A DNA stretch of 64,000 nt from Pacificitalea sp040119125 (lineage in GTDB: Bacteria > Pseudomonadota > Alphaproteobacteria > Rhodobacterales > Rhodobacteraceae). The notes beneath the pieces were generated by a model. The model was given only the letters and a program-made list of their open reading frames with translations. It did not search any database and was not told where the DNA came from. The DNA lies in the NCBI GenBank assembly GCA_040119125.1, contig JBEDTR010000005.1, positions 186,001 through 250,000 on the forward strand. Reading direction: 5' to 3'. Both the position numbers and the translations under genes were made by a program. Below, piece after piece: positions 60,439-64,000 of this stretch. The stretch's first letter is position 1, and each line of letters opens with the position of its first letter.

Positions 60439-61053
60439 TCACTGCGGCAGGATCAGCCCCAGCTCCGTCACCACGCCGCGCACGGGGCGGTCAAACGGGC
60501 CTACGGGGAGGTAATCCACCTCCTGCCCGCTATAGGCCACGCCCAGCGTCGCAACATCGGGCATGGCGGCGGCGGTGCGGTCGTAATAGCCGCCCCCATA
60601 GCCCAGCCGCAGCCCGGCCGCCGTAAAGGCGAGCATCGGTGTCAAGATCAGGTCTGGCACCACGACCTCCCCATCCGGGTCTTGGCCGCTGGCGCCGCCG
60701 TTGCGCGGGATATGCGCGCCGTAGCGGCCTTCATTCGTCGGCGCGCCGGGTGTCCACAGGCGGAACTCCAGCGCCTGTCCCGCCGCCACCGTCACCGGCA
60801 GCGCGATGCGGCGGCCTTGCTCGGCCAGCGCGGCAAGAGCCGGGCGCAGGTCGATCTCGGATGCGATTGGCCAATAGCCCGCAACCACGCCGCCCGCAGG
60901 CACCATCGGCAGCACCGCTTCGCTCAGCGGGATGACCAGCTGGCAGGTCGCGCGTCGGCCCATCTCGCGGGCAATCGCGGCGCGCCGCACCTTGGCCTCG
61001 GCGCGGGCTTGCGCCTTGGCGGCGGTCAGGGCCTCCCCGGTCAGCACGCTCAT
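60439..61053 (-). CDS. 5-formyltetrahydrofolate cyclo-ligase
   Basis: Converts 5-formyl-THF to 5,10-methenyl-THF with ATP. It is 204 residues. The family's C-terminal ATP/folate signature is LRLGYGGGYYDR, preceded by VPDLILTPMLAFTAAG. The start overlaps the mgtE stop by four bases, so the two are translated together. In many alphaproteobacteria a 6S RNA gene lies beside this gene; none is recognised here because mgtE abuts it. Confidence 0.92.
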   Translation of the reverse strand: MSVLTGEALTAAKAQARAEAKVRRAAIAREMGRRATCQLVIPLSEAVLPMVPAGGVVAGYWPIASEIDLRPALAALAEQGRRIALPVTVAAGQALEFRLWTPGAPTNEGRYGAHIPRNGGASGQDPDGEVVVPDLILTPMLAFTAAGLRLGYGGGYYDRTAAAMPDVATLGVAYSGQEVDYLPVGPFDRPVRGVVTELGLILPQ

Positions 61054-62516
61054 AACAAGATCACGCTCGCCAGCCCGAGAAAGGCAAAGAAACCCACCAC
61101 ATCGGTCACCGTGGTCACGAATGCGCCAGAGGCCAGCGCCGGGTCCACGCCCACCTTATCAAGCGCGACAGGCACCAAGATCCCGGCAAGCCCCGCGATC
61201 ACGAGGTTCACCACCATCGCCAGCCCGATGACATAGCCCAACTGCGGCGAGCTGAACCAAAACAGCCCCACAAGCCCCATGACCACGGCAAAGATCACCC
61301 CGTTGACCAGCCCCACACCGGCCTCCCGCCGGACAACCCGCCAGACGTTGGAGCCGGTCAGGTCGCGGGTCGCGATGGCCCGCACTGCCACGGTCAGCGA
61401 TTGCGTGCCTGCATTGCCGCCCATCGACGCCACAATGGGCATCAACACTGCCAGCGCGACGATCTGGGTGATGACGCCTTCGAACTGCGCGATCACCAGC
61501 GACGCCATGATCGCGGTGACAAGGTTCACGGCCAGCCACGGCAAACGCTGCCGCGTGGTGTCGATCACCCGGTCGGACAGGGAGCCTTCGCCAACACCGG
61601 CCAGACGCAGGATGTCTTCCTCGGCTTCCTCGTCCAGAACCGCCATCGCATCGTCGATGGTGATGACACCGACCAGCCGCTCCTCGGCGTCGATGACCGG
61701 GGCAGAGATCAGGTGATACTGGTTGAACGCATAGGCGACCTCATCCTCGGGCTGCTCCACTCCGAAGGTGCGGAAACTGTCCTCGGTGATGTCGGCCAGC
61801 CGGGTGCTGCGCGGGCTCGACAACATCCGCCCCAGCGCAACATAGCCGATGGGCCGCATTCGCGGATCGACCAGCATGATATGGTAGAACTGATCCGGCA
61901 GCTCGCGATCCGCGGCGCGCAGGAAATCGATGGTCTGACCCACATCCCAATGCTCAGGCGCCCGCACCACTTCGCGCTGCATCAAACGACCGGCGGAATA
62001 TTCCGGGAAGGCCAGCGCCTGCTCGATCTGCGCCCGGTCGATTGCCGGCAGCGCGCCGAGGATCAGCGCCTGTTGCGATTCCTCAAGATCTTCGAGCAGG
62101 TCGACCACATCGTCGGAATCAAGATCGCGCACCGCGTCCGACAAGGTGTCCTGCGGCAGAGCAAGGATCACCTCCTCGCGCAGGCCCTCGCGCAGTTCCG
62201 ACAGGATTTCCCCGTCGATCTCGCTGCCCCAGACCTCTAGGAATGCGCGGCGATGGCGGTCGTCGAACTGTTCGATAAGGTCGGCGATATCCGCAGGGTG
62301 CAGCGGGTCCAGCAGGACGGTCAGTGCCGCCGCATCTTCGGCATCAATCGCGTCGAGAACCTCGCGCACGCGCATTGAATCCAGCTGCGGATCGAAGTCC
62401 TCGCGCGGCTCCTCGGGGGGGATGCCGGGCACCGGCGCGCCCGCCCCTGCAGCGGCGTTTTCCGCGGCGTGCGAAGTCTCGATGTCGGTGTCGTTCTGAT
62501 CCGCCCGGTTTGCCAT
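61050..62516 (-). CDS. mgtE: Magnesium transporter MgtE
   Basis: A 488-residue Mg2+ channel. A Pro/Glu-rich N-terminus is followed by the MgtE-N domain (about 50-160), two CBS domains (about 165-290) that sense cytoplasmic Mg2+, a connecting helix and five transmembrane helices with the family segment PIVASMGGNAGTQSLTVAVR. ATG 62516 gives a normal start; an in-frame ATG at 62552 has no ribosome site. It is divergent from rpoE and overlaps the cyclo-ligase gene. Confidence 0.94.
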   Translation of the reverse strand: MANRADQNDTDIETSHAAENAAAGAGAPVPGIPPEEPREDFDPQLDSMRVREVLDAIDAEDAAALTVLLDPLHPADIADLIEQFDDRHRRAFLEVWGSEIDGEILSELREGLREEVILALPQDTLSDAVRDLDSDDVVDLLEDLEESQQALILGALPAIDRAQIEQALAFPEYSAGRLMQREVVRAPEHWDVGQTIDFLRAADRELPDQFYHIMLVDPRMRPIGYVALGRMLSSPRSTRLADITEDSFRTFGVEQPEDEVAYAFNQYHLISAPVIDAEERLVGVITIDDAMAVLDEEAEEDILRLAGVGEGSLSDRVIDTTRQRLPWLAVNLVTAIMASLVIAQFEGVITQIVALAVLMPIVASMGGNAGTQSLTVAVRAIATRDLTGSNVWRVVRREAGVGLVNGVIFAVVMGLVGLFWFSSPQLGYVIGLAMVVNLVIAGLAGILVPVALDKVGVDPALASGAFVTTVTDVVGFFAFLGLASVILL

Positions 62517-62629
62517 CTCAACCCCGCTTCGCTGGTCACTTTCGCGCACCATAGGCCAGGGTCAGGGAGGCGCAACCGCTTGTGGACGCATTGCACGGGC
62601 GCGTTTCACACATATCGCGACAAGCTGTT

Positions 62630-62658
62630 TGATCCGCCCCCCGGCTTTGTGCGTAAAC
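62630..62658 (+). promoter_or_regulatory. Putative RpoE-dependent promoter of rpoE-chrR
   Basis: TGATCC at 62630-62635 and TAAAC at 62654-62658 are separated by 18 nt. This resembles the TGATCC / TAAGA-type promoters recognised by RpoE in Rhodobacter, where rpoE-chrR is autoregulated. Transcription would start near 62665, about 85 nt before the proposed start codon. Confidence 0.65.
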
Positions 62659-62750
62659 TGGACATGACAGGAACAGCAACTTACGCCGCAACGGCATCAC
62701 GCAGGCATGGCGGCCCCCCGCCCGGCCTGCCGTCGGCAATGAAAGGTCGC

Positions 62751-63455
62751 ATGATCGGAGACGATCCCGACAAACGCCCCCATCCCGATCGACCGCGCGA
62801 CAGCGGGTTCGATGACGTTCCTGCGTCTGGAGGCCTTGCAGATAACGGGGCTTCGCACGCCACGACCTCCGCGCGGCCTTCGGCTGATAGCGATGCGGCC
62901 GCCCAGGCACGCGCGCAAACCGACCCGTTTTCGCGCGCTCTGCGCCGGGTCGCCCTGCATCGCGACGAGGCCGCCTTTGCCGAATTATTCCAATATTTCG
63001 CTCCCCGAATCCGGGCATGGCTGATCAAGACCGGCTGCGCCTCGGCTCAGGCCGATGAGGTGATGCAGGACGCCATGACCCTCGTCTGGCGCAAGGCCCG
63101 GCTCTATGACCCCGCCCGCGCCGGGGCCGCGACATGGATTTTCACCATCGTCCGCAATCGCCATATCGACCTGATTCGCAAACAGCGCCGCCCGGAGCCA
63201 GAAGATCTGCCTTGGGCCGCGACCGAATCGCCCGACCCCGAAGCAACCGTCGCCGTGTCCCAGGACAGCATCGCCCTGCGCGCCGCCATCGCCCGCCTGC
63301 CCCAGCGCCAGCGCGACGTCATCGCGCGTGCCTATTTCGCGGACCTGTCGCATAGCGAAATCGCAGAGGTGATGAACCTGCCGCTCGGCACCATCAAATC
63401 CCGCATCCGGCTGGGCTTGGAACGCCTGCGCCACGAGTTGAGTGCCCGCCAATGA
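62751..63455 (+). CDS. rpoE: ECF sigma factor RpoE (ChrR-controlled, singlet-oxygen-response type)
   Basis: A 234-residue group IV sigma factor from ATG 62751, which follows AAAGG. Sigma region 2 is FAELFQYFAPRIRAWLIK ... ATWIFTIVRNRHIDLIRK, and region 4 is RLPQRQRDVIARAYFADLSHSEIAEVMNLPLGTIKSR (interrupted here only in description). It resembles Rhodobacter RpoE but has about 50 extra low-complexity residues before region 2; ATG 62739 is an alternative. The stop overlaps chrR (ATGA). It directs transcription of defence genes against singlet oxygen when ChrR is inactivated. Confidence 0.9.
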   Translation: MIGDDPDKRPHPDRPRDSGFDDVPASGGLADNGASHATTSARPSADSDAAAQARAQTDPFSRALRRVALHRDEAAFAELFQYFAPRIRAWLIKTGCASAQADEVMQDAMTLVWRKARLYDPARAGAATWIFTIVRNRHIDLIRKQRRPEPEDLPWAATESPDPEATVAVSQDSIALRAAIARLPQRQRDVIARAYFADLSHSEIAEVMNLPLGTIKSRIRLGLERLRHELSARQ

Positions 63456-64000
63456 CCGATCTGCCCCCCATCCGGCACCACATCCCCGACTCCGTGCTTG
63501 CAGCCTACGCCGCCGGCTCGCTGGACGAGGCCTTTGCACTGGTCGTCGCTTGTCACCTGTCGCTGTGTGATACCTGCCGCGCCACCGTCGCGGCGGTCGA
63601 GGCCACAGGCGGCGCGCTGCTCGAAGAGACCGAGCCCGCCCCCCTGCCGCCCGGTGCGCTGGACGCCATGCTGGCCCGGTTGCGCGCGGGACCCGACGAT
63701 ACAGCCGATGACCAGCCGCCCGCCGCGTCTACTGCCGCGCCCTCTGATACGGCCTTCCCCGCTCCGCTGGGCGATTACGCCGCCGCCAGCGCCGAAACCG
63801 TTCGCTGGCGCAGCGTCGGGGGCGGTGTCCGGCAGGTTGTGCTACCCTGCGCGGGACGGGCCAAGGCGCGGCTGCTCTACATTCCCGCCGGGGCGGAAAT
63901 GCCTGACCATTCCCATCGCGGCATGGAAATGACGATGGTGCTGCAAGGCGCGTTTTCCGATGAGGTCGACCGCTTCACCCCCGGCGATGTCGAAATGGGC
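63452..64000 (+). CDS. chrR: Anti-sigma factor ChrR, cut by window end
   Basis: The first 183 codons of the zinc-binding anti-sigma factor that holds RpoE inactive. Zinc ligands of the anti-sigma domain match the family: H10, H35, C39 and C42 (CHLSLCDTC). The C-terminal cupin-like domain needed for the singlet-oxygen signal begins near residue 105, with H153, H155 and E159 (PDHSHRGMEM). The start overlaps the rpoE stop by four bases. The rest of the cupin lies beyond the window. Confidence 0.93.
   Translation, partial: MTDLPPIRHHIPDSVLAAYAAGSLDEAFALVVACHLSLCDTCRATVAAVEATGGALLEETEPAPLPPGALDAMLARLRAGPDDTADDQPPAASTAAPSDTAFPAPLGDYAAASAETVRWRSVGGGVRQVVLPCAGRAKARLLYIPAGAEMPDHSHRGMEMTMVLQGAFSDEVDRFTPGDVEMG

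Noticed and set aside
60044..60442. Small minus-strand frames of 60-74 residues in the repeat element
   Set aside because: Similar Arg/Ser/Gly phrases appear in several frames because the DNA repeats; no ribosome sites and no credible protein.

Overview
The window is GC-rich chromosomal DNA from an alphaproteobacterium, most likely a member of the Rhodobacterales (Rhodobacter/Paracoccus/Roseobacter relatives). Pointers are a GcrA cell-cycle regulator, an RpoE-ChrR singlet-oxygen-type sigma/anti-sigma pair, a fused MrpA-MrpB antiporter subunit, a smoEFGK/mtlK polyol operon and the aroA-cmk-rpsA-ihfB-lapA-trpF block. No rRNA, tRNA, insertion sequence, prophage or CRISPR array is visible. About 57 protein genes fill nearly all of it; the first (gltX) and last (chrR) are cut by the window edges.

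Layout. 1-5 kb: gltX (partial), a zincin-like metallopeptidase, nadE and a long secreted MORN-repeat protein. 5-8 kb: a coupled pair that looks like the pipecolate arm of lysine catabolism (amaA-amaB). 8-12 kb: a DHA2-type drug exporter divergent from a MarR-family regulator with AT-rich palindromes between them, then an AI-2E-family permease. 12-18 kb: a complete, end-to-end overlapping Mrp Na+/H+ antiporter operon (AB, C, D, E, F, G). 18-28 kb: a polyol ABC transporter (SBP, two permeases, ATPase), mannitol-type dehydrogenase, HAD phosphatase and FGGY pentulose kinase behind a SorC-type regulator. 28-31.5 kb: pirin-modABC, overlapping like one operon. 31.6-35.7 kb: a TauE-family exporter, Kdo transferase (waaA), a NUDIX protein, DUF1178 and DUF2237 proteins.

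35.7-38.4 kb holds the least conventional locus: two tandem secreted PepSY-like proteins with long acidic Gly/Asp tails, followed with translational overlap by a membrane-anchored LuxR-type DNA-binding protein; a DUF4893 protein is divergent. 38.4-51.6 kb: trpB, universal stress protein, aminotransferase, trmB, a second NUDIX paralogue, a YcjX-GNAT-YcjF-like cassette, a hypothetical, rimO divergent from gcrA, a TRIC-type channel, trpF, lapA, ihfB. 52-57 kb: rpsA, cmk, a TupA-like ATP-grasp gene set between cmk and aroA, and aroA (class II EPSP synthase). 57-64 kb: SLC13 permease with RCK_C domains, a TIGR00282/YmdB phosphoesterase, a duplicated intergenic repeat, 5-formyl-THF cyclo-ligase coupled to mgtE, and divergent rpoE-chrR behind a recognisable RpoE-type promoter.

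Most of the window is ordinary core metabolism and transport. The observations I would follow up first are the PepSY/PepSY/membrane-LuxR locus, the duplicated ~165-nt intergenic element near 60.2 kb, the 3 x 29-bp tandem repeat in the ilvE/trmB divergent promoter region, the ATP-grasp gene inside the aroA-cmk block and the phase slip in the MORN array. Start sites were chosen by Shine-Dalgarno match, overlap with the upstream gene and family length; uncertain ones are stated.
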